64,000 bases of DNA from an uncultured Alphaproteobacteria bacterium (GCA_910584385.1 CAJUAK010000007.1:22534-86533), one strand, 5' to 3'. Numbered from the stretch's first letter, positions 24,487 to 34,544 are shown. Program-made: numbers and translations. The notes: generated by a model from the letters alone, not told the origin.

Positions 24487-25601
24487 GGGATGCCCTTTCC
24501 ACGCCCCTGGCTTAAATATTCTTTGCGGATAAAGCCCATTTCCCCGTTATCCAGCATAACCCGGAACCATAATTCATCCGGCGTGATGCCTGTTATGCGC
24601 ACGGTCGTCCGAGACGGCAGCTTTCTTATTTCATCAAAATTATCAGAAGGCCCGTACATAACCGGCACTTCCTTTATCACATGGTACAGTTTGCTTTCAT
24701 CTTCAATATCAACCGGGATATTTAACACTTTTCCGACAACAACGTCATCTACGCCCTGCCCGTTGCGAAAATTTACCTGCTGATAGTAGCCGATTTCCTG
24801 TTTCTTATTAAAATAATGCATTAAATCGGCTTCGCTGACAACCTGTGCCGAAAAAGGAAAGGCTGCCAAAATAAGCAAAGCCGCCGGAAAAATGAATTGG
24901 ACATGGCGCAGAGCGCTTTCATTCCATTTTTTTGGCAAATTCGTATGGGGCTGCCCGACCAGATTTAAAAACTTTTGGAGGCTGGCTTTCGTTTCCACAT
25001 CTGCTTCTGCCATTGCCATATTTGCAAAAACCGCCGCCGAAGGAAGCTTGTTTTCCTGCCAGCAAGCCAGGGCATTATGAATATGCAAAGTCAAATCATC
25101 ATCTTTGCCTAAAGGGCTTTTTAAATTTTTTGCCAGAGCCTCAATATTTTTAACGCAGGCTTTCGGATGCCACCAGCCGAGCAGCCAGTTTAAAATTGAA
25201 TTTTCAGCCGTTTTGCCCAAAGCTTCCTTGTAAGAACAAACCTCTTTATTTTCCTGAACCTTATAGCCAAAGCCCCACCCTCTCACGCTGATCTGCCTGA
25301 GCATTCTGAGGTTAAGCTCATCCGGAAATTTTTTGCTTTTTAATATTTTCAGCGTAAACATATCCGGAAATTTTTCTTTGGGATAAGCAGCGCATAACAA
25401 ATCGTATGTCAGGCGCTTTTTTTCATCTTTTAAAATTTCATAGGCATTGGAGATTTTTTGAAACATATCCAGTGCATTTTCCCGCGTGCTATGATCCGGG
25501 TGCCATATTTTTGCCAAATCGCGGTAATGCTGTTTAATCTCTTCGTCCCCGGCCTGTGGCGCAACCTCCAAAATGGCGTAATATCCCAAAGCATCCCGCA
25601 T
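24444..25601 (-). CDS. J-domain protein with membrane helix and SH3-like domain
   Basis: 385 residues. An N-terminal J domain (about 5-70) carries the essential HPD at 34-36. The middle is helical. A membrane helix follows at about 236-255, and the C-terminal 90 residues contain an SH3-like fold (PVMYGPSDNFDEIRKLPSRT, then DNGEMGFIRKEYL). By its orientation the J domain would be cytoplasmic and would stimulate a DnaK, while the SH3-like part would be periplasmic. It is the last gene of the long flagellar operon, overlapping the FliK-like gene by 1 nt. This suggests a role in flagellar or envelope quality control (inference). Confidence 0.8.
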   Translation of the reverse strand: MRDALGYYAILEVAPQAGDEEIKQHYRDLAKIWHPDHSTRENALDMFQKISNAYEILKDEKKRLTYDLLCAAYPKEKFPDMFTLKILKSKKFPDELNLRMLRQISVRGWGFGYKVQENKEVCSYKEALGKTAENSILNWLLGWWHPKACVKNIEALAKNLKSPLGKDDDLTLHIHNALACWQENKLPSAAVFANMAMAEADVETKASLQKFLNLVGQPHTNLPKKWNESALRHVQFIFPAALLILAAFPFSAQVVSEADLMHYFNKKQEIGYYQQVNFRNGQGVDDVVVGKVLNIPVDIEDESKLYHVIKEVPVMYGPSDNFDEIRKLPSRTTVRITGITPDELWFRVMLDNGEMGFIRKEYLSQGRGKGIPAKSKIIAHPARAD

Positions 25602-27175
25602 TATATGTAAACTCCTTCCGGCAACATTTGCATTTGTGAGTCAGTATCGCATATTTTTATAAAATTTTCTTTAACATTTATGTTAACATTGCCATGGTAA
25701 TCCACTTGGTGCAGGGATGTTTTAAACAGCCTGATGATATTGGCATATAAGTCATCATCTACAGGTTTGGACGTGCGGATGATTAAATCAAAACGCCGCT
25801 CATTGGCCACGGCAAAACCATCAAATTGAAAAGCGCCCAATTTTGAAAATGCCGTATCCACAACAAATCTTGTCCCGCCGGACTTGCCCCTTTTAGACGG
25901 CTCATTTTCATCATCAGCTTCCTGGCGGCGGACCGATACTTTTATCTTGCTGATGTTCTCCCCGTTATAAAAAGGAATTTCAATCACGCGCCAGCTTTGC
26001 AGGTTTCTTCCCGTTGGCGGAGCAACCAAATCGTTTAAGATATTCATTGCCTCTTTGCCCTGCTTACCCATATCATCCAGCTCTTGCACAAATTTTTTGC
26101 CCAGCCACAGGCTGATATCCTCGTGAACGGCGGCCTTCATAAAATTAACCAAATTCGGCAACATGTTTTCATTCAAAGCCGGAAATTTCTGCAAAATCTG
26201 CACGGCTTGCTGCGGTTTGCCTGCCAATGGCTGCAAAATCTTTTGCAGCAGCGGCGTTTCCTCCAGCTTCGAAAATGTCGGGAGCTGGCTTTCGCCATGT
26301 TTTGCAATTGTGGCAAAATCCGGAAGGATATCTGATAGTTTTAACTTCGCCCCTTCTTGAAAAATGTTTTGCAATTTTACCGCAACCCTTGCTTCTACGG
26401 GAAGCTTGGCTGAGACATCTTCAGGAAATATTTTGCCGATGGGCGTTTCAATAAAACGGATATTTCCATCGGTTTTAACAACGCCTGCGATTTGCCGATT
26501 TTGCAAAGGCTCTAATATTTTCAGAAGGGTGTCTTCCGGCATTTTTGCCGTCTGCATATTTTCCGGTTTCAGAACGTTCACAATATTTTGTATGGCTTCA
26601 TGAAACTCCGCCTCTATCTTTTGGGCTTCAGACAATGGAATATTTATATCTTCCAAAACAGCATTTATCTTAATATTTTCAACATTCTCCGGCAGAGGAA
26701 GCTGCTGCGCCGTTATCCTGACCGGCAGCAACACCGGCAGAGGCTTTGGAGAATCTGCCGCCGGAAATACAACAGGAGCTTTTTCTTGCGGCCCGGCCTG
26801 CAAAAGTTTAAAAAATTTATCAGGCGTCTCGTTATTAATGCTCAGCAATTTAACTGCTGCTTTATCTGGCATTTTTTCCGTTACTTTTACAACGATTTGG
26901 CTTATCGGCAGTTTTTCGGGAAGCTCTTTGGGAAGCGTAAAAGTTAAAGGGAATTCCGCCTTTTCCAAAGCCGCCTCCCCGCCTTTTTCGGCAACCAAAG
27001 ACAGCGTCTTATTTTCACCGGTTGCCAATAAAATGTTTAAGAGCAGATTGTCGCCAACCTTAATATTTTGCAAAACAGGCGGCAGCGCATCAATAACCGT
27101 TGCAATGTTTTTTTCGCCCTCGGGAATTTGAAGGGAAGAATTAGGCGGCAAAATGACCAAATTATCCATTTTCAA
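25601..27175 (-). CDS. FliK-like flagellar protein in the flhFG operon
   Basis: 524 residues. The N-terminal half is Pro/Leu-rich and probably flexible. The C-terminal domain (about 395-500) is compact and contains GTRFVVDTAFSKLGAFQFDGF, NERRFDLIIRTSKPVDDDLYANI and INVKENFIKI, an order resembling the hook-length-control domain of FliK. A genuine FliK is encoded at 39-41 kb, so this is a second, diverged member or a different flagellar protein. It overlaps flhG at its start by 14 nt and the J-domain gene at its end by 1 nt. Confidence 0.55.
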   Translation of the reverse strand: MKMDNLVILPPNSSLQIPEGEKNIATVIDALPPVLQNIKVGDNLLLNILLATGENKTLSLVAEKGGEAALEKAEFPLTFTLPKELPEKLPISQIVVKVTEKMPDKAAVKLLSINNETPDKFFKLLQAGPQEKAPVVFPAADSPKPLPVLLPVRITAQQLPLPENVENIKINAVLEDINIPLSEAQKIEAEFHEAIQNIVNVLKPENMQTAKMPEDTLLKILEPLQNRQIAGVVKTDGNIRFIETPIGKIFPEDVSAKLPVEARVAVKLQNIFQEGAKLKLSDILPDFATIAKHGESQLPTFSKLEETPLLQKILQPLAGKPQQAVQILQKFPALNENMLPNLVNFMKAAVHEDISLWLGKKFVQELDDMGKQGKEAMNILNDLVAPPTGRNLQSWRVIEIPFYNGENISKIKVSVRRQEADDENEPSKRGKSGGTRFVVDTAFSKLGAFQFDGFAVANERRFDLIIRTSKPVDDDLYANIIRLFKTSLHQVDYHGNVNINVKENFIKICDTDSQMQMLPEGVYI

Positions 27176-27962
27176 CCAACTTTCTGGCTATGGCAATCAC
27201 GTCGGAAGCAGCTTCAGAGGTCGGATAGCGGCTGATTAACGAGGTTTGGTTGCGAATAGCGTCGCGCACCCTGGTATCGCGGCGGATTATCCCTAAAAGT
27301 TCAGGAGAAATCTTTAAGAAATTTCGGCAGGCTTTCAGCAATGTATCATAGGTCCGTTGCCCTTCCCTTAAAGAATTTGCCTGGTTAACAACGATATTAA
27401 TTTCCGCTTTCGGATATTGCAGCGTCATTATCTTAATGAATGCATAAGCATCGGTCAGGGAGGTCGGTTCATCGGTACAAAGGACAATGATTTTTCCGGA
27501 CATGCCCGATAGAATGCGTATCGGTTTTTCAACCCCGGCGCCCATATCCAAAATAACCTTATGGTAAGAAGCTGAAAGCAAAGACAAATCCTCGCCCAAT
27601 ATCTGAAGGCGCCCAATAGGCATTGAAGCCAGGCCTGCCGAACCTGAACGCCCGGCGATAACGTCAAAGCGCCCTTTATCATAATGATGCACAATCTGAT
27701 TCAGCGTTTTGGCGCCAGACACAACGCTTCCCAAATCATGAGGCACCATTAAGCCAAGCTGGATGTCAATATTCGCCAATCCCAAATCGCCGTCAAATAG
27801 CAGCGTTTTCTGGCGCAGCCCGCTTAAAGCATGCGCCAAAGTAATGGAAAACCAAGTTTTGCCGACGCCGCCTTTGCCTGAAGCCACAGCAATCAAGCTG
27901 TTGCTTCGGCGGGAATAACGCGAAGAGGCCGGTGCCAATTTTAATTCTTCCTGATTTTCCAT
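27162..27962 (-). CDS. flhG: FlhG (FleN, MinD-like) flagellar number regulator
   Basis: 266 residues. A deviant Walker A, GKGGVGKT (29-36), with LLFDGDLGLANIDIQLGL marks the MinD/FlhG ATPase group. FlhG restrains the number of flagella and works with the signal-recognition-type GTPase FlhF. It is 12 nt from flhF, and its stop overlaps the next gene by 14 nt, so these genes are translated together. The extreme N-terminal DQAxxLR motif that stimulates FlhF in some bacteria was not seen clearly; the first 20 residues are MENQEELKLAPASSRYSRRS. Confidence 0.92.
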   Translation of the reverse strand: MENQEELKLAPASSRYSRRSNSLIAVASGKGGVGKTWFSITLAHALSGLRQKTLLFDGDLGLANIDIQLGLMVPHDLGSVVSGAKTLNQIVHHYDKGRFDVIAGRSGSAGLASMPIGRLQILGEDLSLLSASYHKVILDMGAGVEKPIRILSGMSGKIIVLCTDEPTSLTDAYAFIKIMTLQYPKAEINIVVNQANSLREGQRTYDTLLKACRNFLKISPELLGIIRRDTRVRDAIRNQTSLISRYPTSEAASDVIAIARKLVENG

Positions 27963-27974
27963 CTTTTCATTCCT

Positions 27975-28925
27975 TTACGCTAATATGAGTTCCGCCAAAG
28001 TTTCCGCCGTTATCGGAGTCAGCCCCTTTGCGATTGACGCGCTTACGCTTGCCGCGCAAAATGCCAGCCTGTTTTCATAGGCCGCGGATAAAACCGCACC
28101 AATGCGCCTGGTTAAATCTAACCTGGTCGGCAACAAAAAACCGGCGCCCATTTCTTTAAATATTCCTGAAATCTCGATTGCATCGCTGATATTGCGTCCG
28201 GCATCCATCGTTATAAAACAGTCGCATTTTACCACATCGCACAGCCCGCAAACCTTTTCGGCTTCTTCATTTTTAAAAGGGTTAATTCCCGGGGTGTCGA
28301 CCAATACGACATCCGCCTGCGGCGCACAATCTTTATATAGTCCGTAAAGCCTCCTGCCGCCCTCGGCAAAAAAGAACGGCACTTCCAGAATTTCAGCAAA
28401 GGCCTGCAGCTGTTTATTGGCTCCTGCCCGCATATTGTCCGTGCTGATAATTAAAGGAGTCATCTTATTAAACCTGGCGAGTGCCGCCGTTTTTGCAATT
28501 GCCGTCGATTTTCCGGCTCCCGGCGTTCCCATAAATAATTTGCAAAAATGCTTCCGGTCTAAAATATCCTTAAACACAAACAGCTGTTTTAGGGCTTCAA
28601 CCAATAATTTTTTATCATCAAATATATTTTTTTCACGGCTGATTTGGCGCATAAAAGCTAAAATTTTTCCGCTTAACCCTTCAGAAACCTCATGATAGGC
28701 CAAACATCCCCGGACGCGGCTGTCGTTAAAGGCGCCAAGGCTTGCCGAAACCTGCGGCGTTTCTGTTGAAAAATCATATTCTTCGTCATCTTCCAAAGCC
28801 GCGGTTACAACAAATTTTCCATCATTGTTTTCCGTATTCAAAATCACCGCATCCGGGCCCAAATAATCTTTGATTTGGCGCATGATTTCCGACATATCAT
28901 TGGCAACAAACTGCTTGACCCTCAT
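27975..28925 (-). CDS. flhF: FlhF, flagellar SRP-like GTPase
   Basis: 316 residues, shorter than many FlhF proteins. The N-terminal part (MRVKQFVANDMSEIMRQIKDYLGPDAVIL) is the family start. The NG domain carries GTPGAGKST (133-141), the ISTDNMRAGANKQL stretch and LVDTPGIN. FlhF recruits early flagellar parts to the cell pole. It is followed by its partner flhG and preceded by flhA with 12 nt between. Confidence 0.93.
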   Translation of the reverse strand: MRVKQFVANDMSEIMRQIKDYLGPDAVILNTENNDGKFVVTAALEDDEEYDFSTETPQVSASLGAFNDSRVRGCLAYHEVSEGLSGKILAFMRQISREKNIFDDKKLLVEALKQLFVFKDILDRKHFCKLFMGTPGAGKSTAIAKTAALARFNKMTPLIISTDNMRAGANKQLQAFAEILEVPFFFAEGGRRLYGLYKDCAPQADVVLVDTPGINPFKNEEAEKVCGLCDVVKCDCFITMDAGRNISDAIEISGIFKEMGAGFLLPTRLDLTRRIGAVLSAAYENRLAFCAASVSASIAKGLTPITAETLAELILA

Positions 28926-28937
28926 TTTGGCTCTCCG

Positions 28938-31064
28938 CTATATCTGCCCAACGGTTTTTATCTTTGCTTTGGGATGAATCTCATTTTGCGACATGACAAC
29001 TGTCAACGGGCGGAACCTTTCGATAATAGAACGGACAAAGGGGCGAATCCCGGGACTGGTTAACAAGACGGCATTTTCACCCTTAACAGCCAGTTCTTCC
29101 AAAACATTGCGCACCTTTGTGATAAAATTCTGCAAAGCGCTGGGCGCCATTGCCAATTGGCGTTCATCGCCATCTCCGACAATTGCTTCGGCAAAAGCGT
29201 GTTCCCATTCCGGAGACAGTGTAACCAATGAGATAACCCCGAATTCATTGGCATAGGCATTTGACAACTGGCGGGACAAGCGCGTACGGACATGTTCGGT
29301 TATCATCATCAAGGAACGGGTTGTGGTAACGGCTTCCGAAATGCCTTCCAAAATGGTCGGCAAGTCCCGGATAGATACGCGTTCCTGCAACAGATTCTGC
29401 AAAATGCGCTGTACGGCGCCAAGGCTGATTTTTCCGGGAATAAGCTCTTTGATAAGCTTCTGGTGTTCTTTGTCAAGCTCATCAAGCAGCTTTTGCGTTT
29501 CGGCGTAAGAAAGGAGCTCTGGCATATTATCTTTGACAAGCTCCGTAATATGCGTGGTAACCACCGTGGACGGATCAACCACGGTATAGCCTCTGAACAA
29601 TGCTTCTTCGCGGTAAGACTGGTCAATCCACATTGCTTTTAAGCCAAAAGTCGGTTCATAAGTTGCTTCGCCGGGCAAGGTTATCGGTTCGCCGCGCGGA
29701 TCCATAACCAACAACTGCGTCGGGCGCAGCTCGCCTTTGCCGGATTTGACTTCTTTAATATAAATATTATATTCGTTTGCCTCCAGCTGCATATTATCCT
29801 GAATGCGGATGGACGGCATGACGAATCCGAGCTCGGATGCCAGCGCACGGCGCAAAGCTTTTATCTGATCTGTCAATTTCTTGTTTGTCTCTTCATTAAT
29901 CAGCGGCAATAAGCCATAACCGATTTCCAAACGGATTAAATCCACCCGCAGCGCATTGGCAATCGGTTCATCGGCAGCTTTGGCAATTTTACCCTGCTTT
30001 TGTTCTTCCTCCAAGACGGCCTGCGCCTGCTCCAGCGCCTGTTTTTGCTGCTTATCCAGATAGTAGGCCGTCGCTCCGGTCAATGCCGCCAAAAGGATGA
30101 ACGGAATTGCCGGCGTGCCGGGAAGCATGCCCAGCGACAAAGCCAGGAAAGAGCTCATTCCAAGAGCTTTGGGATAATTGGCAACCTGTTCAAACAATAC
30201 TTTATCCGTCGAATCGGTCATTCCCGCTTTGGAAACCAAAATACCGGCAGCAACGGAAATAATCAGCGCCGGAACCTGGCTGACCAATCCATCGCCGACC
30301 GTCAGGCGGGTGTACGCTTCCGCTGCTGCGGAAAAGCTCATATGGTTTTGTACCATGCCGATAATAATACCGGCAACAATGTTAATAAAAGTAATGATTA
30401 ATCCGGCAATGGCATCGCCGCGTACAAATTTTGAGGCACCATCCATCGCTCCGTAAAAAGAACTTTCTTTTGCCAAATCTTCCCTTCGTGCGCGGGCTTC
30501 GTCTTCGGTAATTAACCCTGAAGACAAATCCGCGTCAATCGCCATTTGTTTACCGGGCATGGCATCCAATGCAAAACGCGCGGCAACTTCGGCAATACGT
30601 CCGGAACCTTTGGTAATGACCACAAAATTTACGATAACCAAAATCGCAAAAACAATAACGCCGATGACAAAATTATTGCCCATAATAAAACCGCCAAAAG
30701 CCTTAATTACTTCACCGGCGGCATCAGGCCCCTGGTAGCCTTTGGCAAGAATCAAACGCGTCGATGCCAAATTCAGCGACAGCCGATACATGGTGGTAAT
30801 AAGCAAAACCAGCGGGAAAGCGCTAAACTCGTTTGGCTTTTCAATAAAAATCGCCGTCATCAAAACGAGGCATGATATCGTGATGGAAAGCGCCAACGCA
30901 ATATCCAAAAGCCAAGCCGGCAAAGGCATAATCAAAATAACCAACATCAGGATAATGGCAAGGGCGAAAAAGATATCGCCGCGTTTGGTCGCCCCGACGA
31001 TTAAATCCTTAAAACTTTTGCCGCCAAAAGCCTGTGATGTTATTTTCTCTGGTTGCTTTGCCAT
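28938..31064 (-). CDS. flhA: FlhA, flagellar export gate protein
   Basis: 708 residues. There are about eight membrane segments in the first 320 residues, then the large cytoplasmic export ring domain. Family blocks include FPLVLLITTMYRLSLNLASTR, GDAIAGLIITFINIVAGIIIG and the conserved VDGASKF-like DGASKFVRGDA. FlhA forms the nonameric ring that powers and orders flagellar protein export. The other gate genes (fliP, fliQ, fliR, flhB) are outside this window. Confidence 0.97.
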   Translation of the reverse strand: MAKQPEKITSQAFGGKSFKDLIVGATKRGDIFFALAIILMLVILIMPLPAWLLDIALALSITISCLVLMTAIFIEKPNEFSAFPLVLLITTMYRLSLNLASTRLILAKGYQGPDAAGEVIKAFGGFIMGNNFVIGVIVFAILVIVNFVVITKGSGRIAEVAARFALDAMPGKQMAIDADLSSGLITEDEARARREDLAKESSFYGAMDGASKFVRGDAIAGLIITFINIVAGIIIGMVQNHMSFSAAAEAYTRLTVGDGLVSQVPALIISVAAGILVSKAGMTDSTDKVLFEQVANYPKALGMSSFLALSLGMLPGTPAIPFILLAALTGATAYYLDKQQKQALEQAQAVLEEEQKQGKIAKAADEPIANALRVDLIRLEIGYGLLPLINEETNKKLTDQIKALRRALASELGFVMPSIRIQDNMQLEANEYNIYIKEVKSGKGELRPTQLLVMDPRGEPITLPGEATYEPTFGLKAMWIDQSYREEALFRGYTVVDPSTVVTTHITELVKDNMPELLSYAETQKLLDELDKEHQKLIKELIPGKISLGAVQRILQNLLQERVSIRDLPTILEGISEAVTTTRSLMMITEHVRTRLSRQLSNAYANEFGVISLVTLSPEWEHAFAEAIVGDGDERQLAMAPSALQNFITKVRNVLEELAVKGENAVLLTSPGIRPFVRSIIERFRPLTVVMSQNEIHPKAKIKTVGQI

Positions 31065-31069
31065 TTATC

Positions 31070-32380
31070 TTAATCCGGAATATCGAATCCTTCTTCCTGA
31101 TATTGTTTTAATTTATTGCGCAGCGTACGGATTGAAATTCCCAATAAATTCGCTGCCGTATTCCGGTTGCCCAGAGTGTGCTTTAACGTGTCAATAATCA
31201 ATTCGCGCTCCATGCCGGCCAGCGTCTTGCCGACGGCAGACGGCGCGGCGGGCTTTTCCGGTTCCGGAACAATCACCGCAGATGCGTCATCCAAGATAAC
31301 GGCATCTTCTTCAATCTTTTCGCCGGTTGACAGCAAAACCGCCCGATGGATTGTGTTTTCCAACTCGCGGACATTTCCCGGCCATAGGTAATTCAGCAGC
31401 TTTTTTTCAGCTGCCGGCGCCAATTCTTTCATTGGCAAATCATTCAATTCGGAATATTTTTTTACAAAATGCTTAGATAAAACCACAATATCGTCCGGGC
31501 GTTCCTTTAACGAGGGAATGTGCAAATTGACAACATTTAAGCGGTAATATAAATCCTGGCGGAAGGTGCCGTTCTTAACCGCCTCATCCAAGTTGCGGTT
31601 TGAAGTGGCAATAATTCTCGTATTGACTTTAATCGGCGCTTTGCCGCCGATGCGGTCGATTTCCTTTTCCTGGATAGCTCTTAGCAATTTAGCCTGGATG
31701 CGGATATCCATTTCAGAAATTTCATCCAGTAGCAAGGTGCCGTCCGAAGCTTCTTCAAATTTGCCGATGCGCCGGGCAACGGCTCCGGTAAAGGCGCCTT
31801 TTTCATAGCCGAAAAGTTCTGATTCCAACAATGTTTCCGGTATTGCGGCACAGTTAACCGCCACAAATTTTTTATTGGCGCGCTTGGAATTGTCATGAAT
31901 AAACCGGGAAAAAATTTCTTTACCCGTGCCGGACTCTCCTGTCAGCAGGACGCTCGCTTCGGAAGGGGCTATCTGCTTTGCCATTTTCAACAAGGCTTCC
32001 GTCTTTTTATCTGCATAAATAAGGGCGTGGTTTTCGCGGGTGGCCGCAGCCAAAACAGCTCCGATCAGCTCAGGGTCAGGCGGCAGCGGGATGTATTCTT
32101 TGGCACCGGCGCGAATCGCCCGCACGGCCAAAGCCGGGTCGTTTGCTACGCCGCAAGCCACAACCAAAACATTCATGCGCTCTGAATTAAGGGAAGAAAT
32201 AAATTTATAGATATCAAGCTTAACATCAATCATTACAAGCTCAATATTTTTTCCCGAGCGCAAAACTGACAGGGCTTCTTCGACATTGCCGGCCAAAGAC
32301 ACATGGCCGCCCTGCGCAATGGCTATTTTACTGGCCGCGCCGATTTGCCCGTCTAAGGTTCCAACAATTAACAACTCCAT
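31070..32380 (-). CDS. flbD: FlbD, sigma-54 activator of late flagellar genes
   Basis: 436 residues. A receiver-like domain (Asp52 in VMIDVKLD) leads into an AAA+ sigma-54 activator domain with Walker A GESGTGKE at 148-155 and GAFTGA at 195-200, and a C-terminal Fis-type helix-turn-helix (GNRNTAANLLGISIRTLRNKL). GAFTGA is intact, so contact with sigma-54 is possible. FlbD in Caulobacter activates class III flagellar promoters; the two sigma-54 motifs in this window are natural targets. It lies 5 nt upstream of flhA. Confidence 0.93.
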   Translation of the reverse strand: MELLIVGTLDGQIGAASKIAIAQGGHVSLAGNVEEALSVLRSGKNIELVMIDVKLDIYKFISSLNSERMNVLVVACGVANDPALAVRAIRAGAKEYIPLPPDPELIGAVLAAATRENHALIYADKKTEALLKMAKQIAPSEASVLLTGESGTGKEIFSRFIHDNSKRANKKFVAVNCAAIPETLLESELFGYEKGAFTGAVARRIGKFEEASDGTLLLDEISEMDIRIQAKLLRAIQEKEIDRIGGKAPIKVNTRIIATSNRNLDEAVKNGTFRQDLYYRLNVVNLHIPSLKERPDDIVVLSKHFVKKYSELNDLPMKELAPAAEKKLLNYLWPGNVRELENTIHRAVLLSTGEKIEEDAVILDDASAVIVPEPEKPAAPSAVGKTLAGMERELIIDTLKHTLGNRNTAANLLGISIRTLRNKLKQYQEEGFDIPD

Positions 32381-32389
32381 CTTCTTACC

Positions 32390-32743
32390 TTATTTCCCTA
32401 CAGATTTTACAATTTCCGTCATTGTAATGCCAAGCTTTTCATCAACAACGACAACCTCTCCCCTAGCGACCAGGCTGTTATTTACATAAATGTCTATCGC
32501 TTCGCCGACTTTTTTATCCAGCTCTATAATCGCCCCTTTGTTCAGCTTCATTAACTGGCTGACTTTCATATTCGTTTTGCCCAGAATTGCCGATACTTTT
32601 ACGGGAATGTCGTAAACAGCTTCCAAATCAGCGGTAGAATTTGGAATGCTGAAATCGTCTTCCATGTTTTCTTTTCTTAAAACCGGCTCATCTTCCGTTA
32701 ACAGGCTTTCTTTCAATTCATCAAGCTCTAGGTTGTTTTCCAT
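32390..32743 (-). CDS. fliN: FliN, flagellar motor switch protein
   Basis: 117 residues from the ATG at 32743, which has GGAGG just upstream; a longer frame has no support. An acidic N-terminus precedes a SpoA domain (IPVKVSAILGKTNMKVSQLM, then VNNSLVARGEVVVVDEKLGI). FliN is part of the C-ring that switches rotation direction and docks export chaperones. It starts 1 nt before the fliH stop and leads into flbD. Confidence 0.93.
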   Translation of the reverse strand: MENNLELDELKESLLTEDEPVLRKENMEDDFSIPNSTADLEAVYDIPVKVSAILGKTNMKVSQLMKLNKGAIIELDKKVGEAIDIYVNNSLVARGEVVVVDEKLGITMTEIVKSVGK

Positions 32744-32744
32744 G

Positions 32745-33497
32745 TTATTCCTCCGTGTTTTCGGCTGTGCCGCTATTTTCAATCAATTCATTCATTTTGG
32801 CAAGGACTTTATCTTGTTTTTTTTCAACGCCGCCGTTTTCCCATTCTACCCTGCAGTCCGACAATGCCAGCGAAGCATCTTTATGCAAAGAAATTTTTCC
32901 TTCAAAATCATAACTTTTAGCCAATCTGGCAATTGTTTCCTGTATATCCTGAATAATTGCCGGGTTAAAATAAAAAGCCAATTTGGACGAACCTGCAAAA
33001 TTTGAAAAATTATGCCCCAGAAAATCTTTCACCGTATCCAGCGCATATTTTTCTTCCATAACCGGAAAAAGCTTTTGCAACATATCTTTGCATAAGGATA
33101 ATAATTTTTGCTCGCTGCGCTTTTCCTCGCCGTCTTTATCTGCCAGAAGGACAGAAAGGCGGTTTCCGATATTTTCTTCCAGTGCCGCAAGCGCGTTTTG
33201 TTGTTCATCCAAAGCGCTTTCGCGCCCTTTTGCATATCCTTCCTGATGAGCTGCCTCAACCGCTGATTTAAGCTCGTCTTCGCTGTAAGAGACCGTTTCG
33301 GGAACGGGTTCATGCACTTCTTCAACCGGCACATCTATTATTTCCGGCTCAGGAACAAATTCCGGCGCTTTTTCTTCCACCCATTCGGCAATTGTTTCTT
33401 CTTGCAGCGGTTCTGTTTCCGGAACAGTTTCTTCTGCTGGTTCGTCATTTGCCTTAATAATGAAATTATCAAACATAAATTTTTGAAACTTGCCCAT
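32745..33497 (-). CDS. fliH: FliH-like flagellar export regulator
   Basis: 250 residues. A Glu/Pro-rich N-terminal region (about 15-80) is followed by a helical region (SAVEAAHQEGYAKGRESA, a typical FliH glycine-repeat-like start) and a C-terminal domain that resembles the FliH/YscL fold. FliH holds the export ATPase FliI inactive until it reaches the gate. No fliI is visible here. It sits between fliG and fliN, as expected. Confidence 0.82.
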   Translation of the reverse strand: MGKFQKFMFDNFIIKANDEPAEETVPETEPLQEETIAEWVEEKAPEFVPEPEIIDVPVEEVHEPVPETVSYSEDELKSAVEAAHQEGYAKGRESALDEQQNALAALEENIGNRLSVLLADKDGEEKRSEQKLLSLCKDMLQKLFPVMEEKYALDTVKDFLGHNFSNFAGSSKLAFYFNPAIIQDIQETIARLAKSYDFEGKISLHKDASLALSDCRVEWENGGVEKKQDKVLAKMNELIENSGTAENTEE

Positions 33498-33506
33498 CTT
33501 TATGCC

Positions 33507-34529
33507 TTAGTAGATAAGTTCATCATTTTCCTTGCCTTCGCTGATGACGATTTCACCAGAATTTGACAATTCCTTAGTTGCCGTAACCACATATTGCTGC
33601 GCCTCTTCCACATCGCGCAACCGAACCGGACCCATCGCCTCCATATCTTCCTTGATAATTTTTCCGGCACGGGAAGACATATTGCTGAAGAAGAGTTCTT
33701 TAATTGTTTCAGAAGCGCCTTTAAGAGCAATCGCCAATTTATCTTTATCAATATTGCGCAGCAAAATCTGAATTCCCTGAGAATCGACGCAAATCAAATC
33801 TTCAAACGTAAACATCAAAGACTTGACGCGTTCTGCAGATTCTCTGTTGCGTTCTTCCAAAGCTTCCATAAAGCGCCCTTCGGTTCCACGATCCAACGAA
33901 TTGAAAATATCGGCAATCAATTCATGAGAATCACGGCGGGTAGCTTTGGAAAGGTTGGTCATAAACTCTTTGCGCAGCGTCTTTTCAAGGCCGTCTAAAA
34001 CTTCTTTCTGCACAGAATCCATACGCAGCATGCGCATGACAATTTCCATGGCAAAATTCTCGGGAAACAGCGCCAAAACTTTTGCCGCATGGTCGGCCTT
34101 AATCTTTGAAAGGATTACGGCAATGGTCTGCGGATATTCGTTTTTAAGGTAATTGGCCAAAACATGCTCATTCACGTTTCCAAGCTTATCCCACATCGTG
34201 CGGCCGGCAGGGCCTCTGATTTCTTCCATAATAATCGAAACCCTGTCTTTATCCAAGGCCTTGGCTAACAGCCTTTCCGTACTTTCATAAGTTCCGATCA
34301 GCGTGCCGTTTGAAGACATTCTTTCCGTAAATTCGGCAAAAAGCTGTTCTACAACGGTTGAATTAATCTTGCCTAAGCTCGCCATAATGACGGACAGCTC
34401 TTTGATTTCCTCATCATCCATCAGAGAAAACAGCGCCGCGGAACGCTGCTCGTCTAACGACAGCATCAGAATAGCCGCTTTCTGCTGGCCGGAAATGACA
34501 TTAAAATCATCGATTATATTCTGTTTCAT
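33507..34529 (-). CDS. fliG: FliG, flagellar motor switch protein
   Basis: 340 residues. The three-domain FliG order is complete: QQKAAILMLSLDEQRSAALFSLM at the start, EYPQTIAVILSKIKADHAAKVLALFP in the middle and the charged C-terminal torque domain LMFTFEDLICVDSQGIQILLRNIDKDKLA. FliG links FliF to FliM/FliN and transmits torque from the stator. It lies 15 nt after fliF. Confidence 0.96.
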   Translation of the reverse strand: MKQNIIDDFNVISGQQKAAILMLSLDEQRSAALFSLMDDEEIKELSVIMASLGKINSTVVEQLFAEFTERMSSNGTLIGTYESTERLLAKALDKDRVSIIMEEIRGPAGRTMWDKLGNVNEHVLANYLKNEYPQTIAVILSKIKADHAAKVLALFPENFAMEIVMRMLRMDSVQKEVLDGLEKTLRKEFMTNLSKATRRDSHELIADIFNSLDRGTEGRFMEALEERNRESAERVKSLMFTFEDLICVDSQGIQILLRNIDKDKLAIALKGASETIKELFFSNMSSRAGKIIKEDMEAMGPVRLRDVEEAQQYVVTATKELSNSGEIVISEGKENDELIY

Positions 34530-34544
34530 TTAACGTAACTCCGT

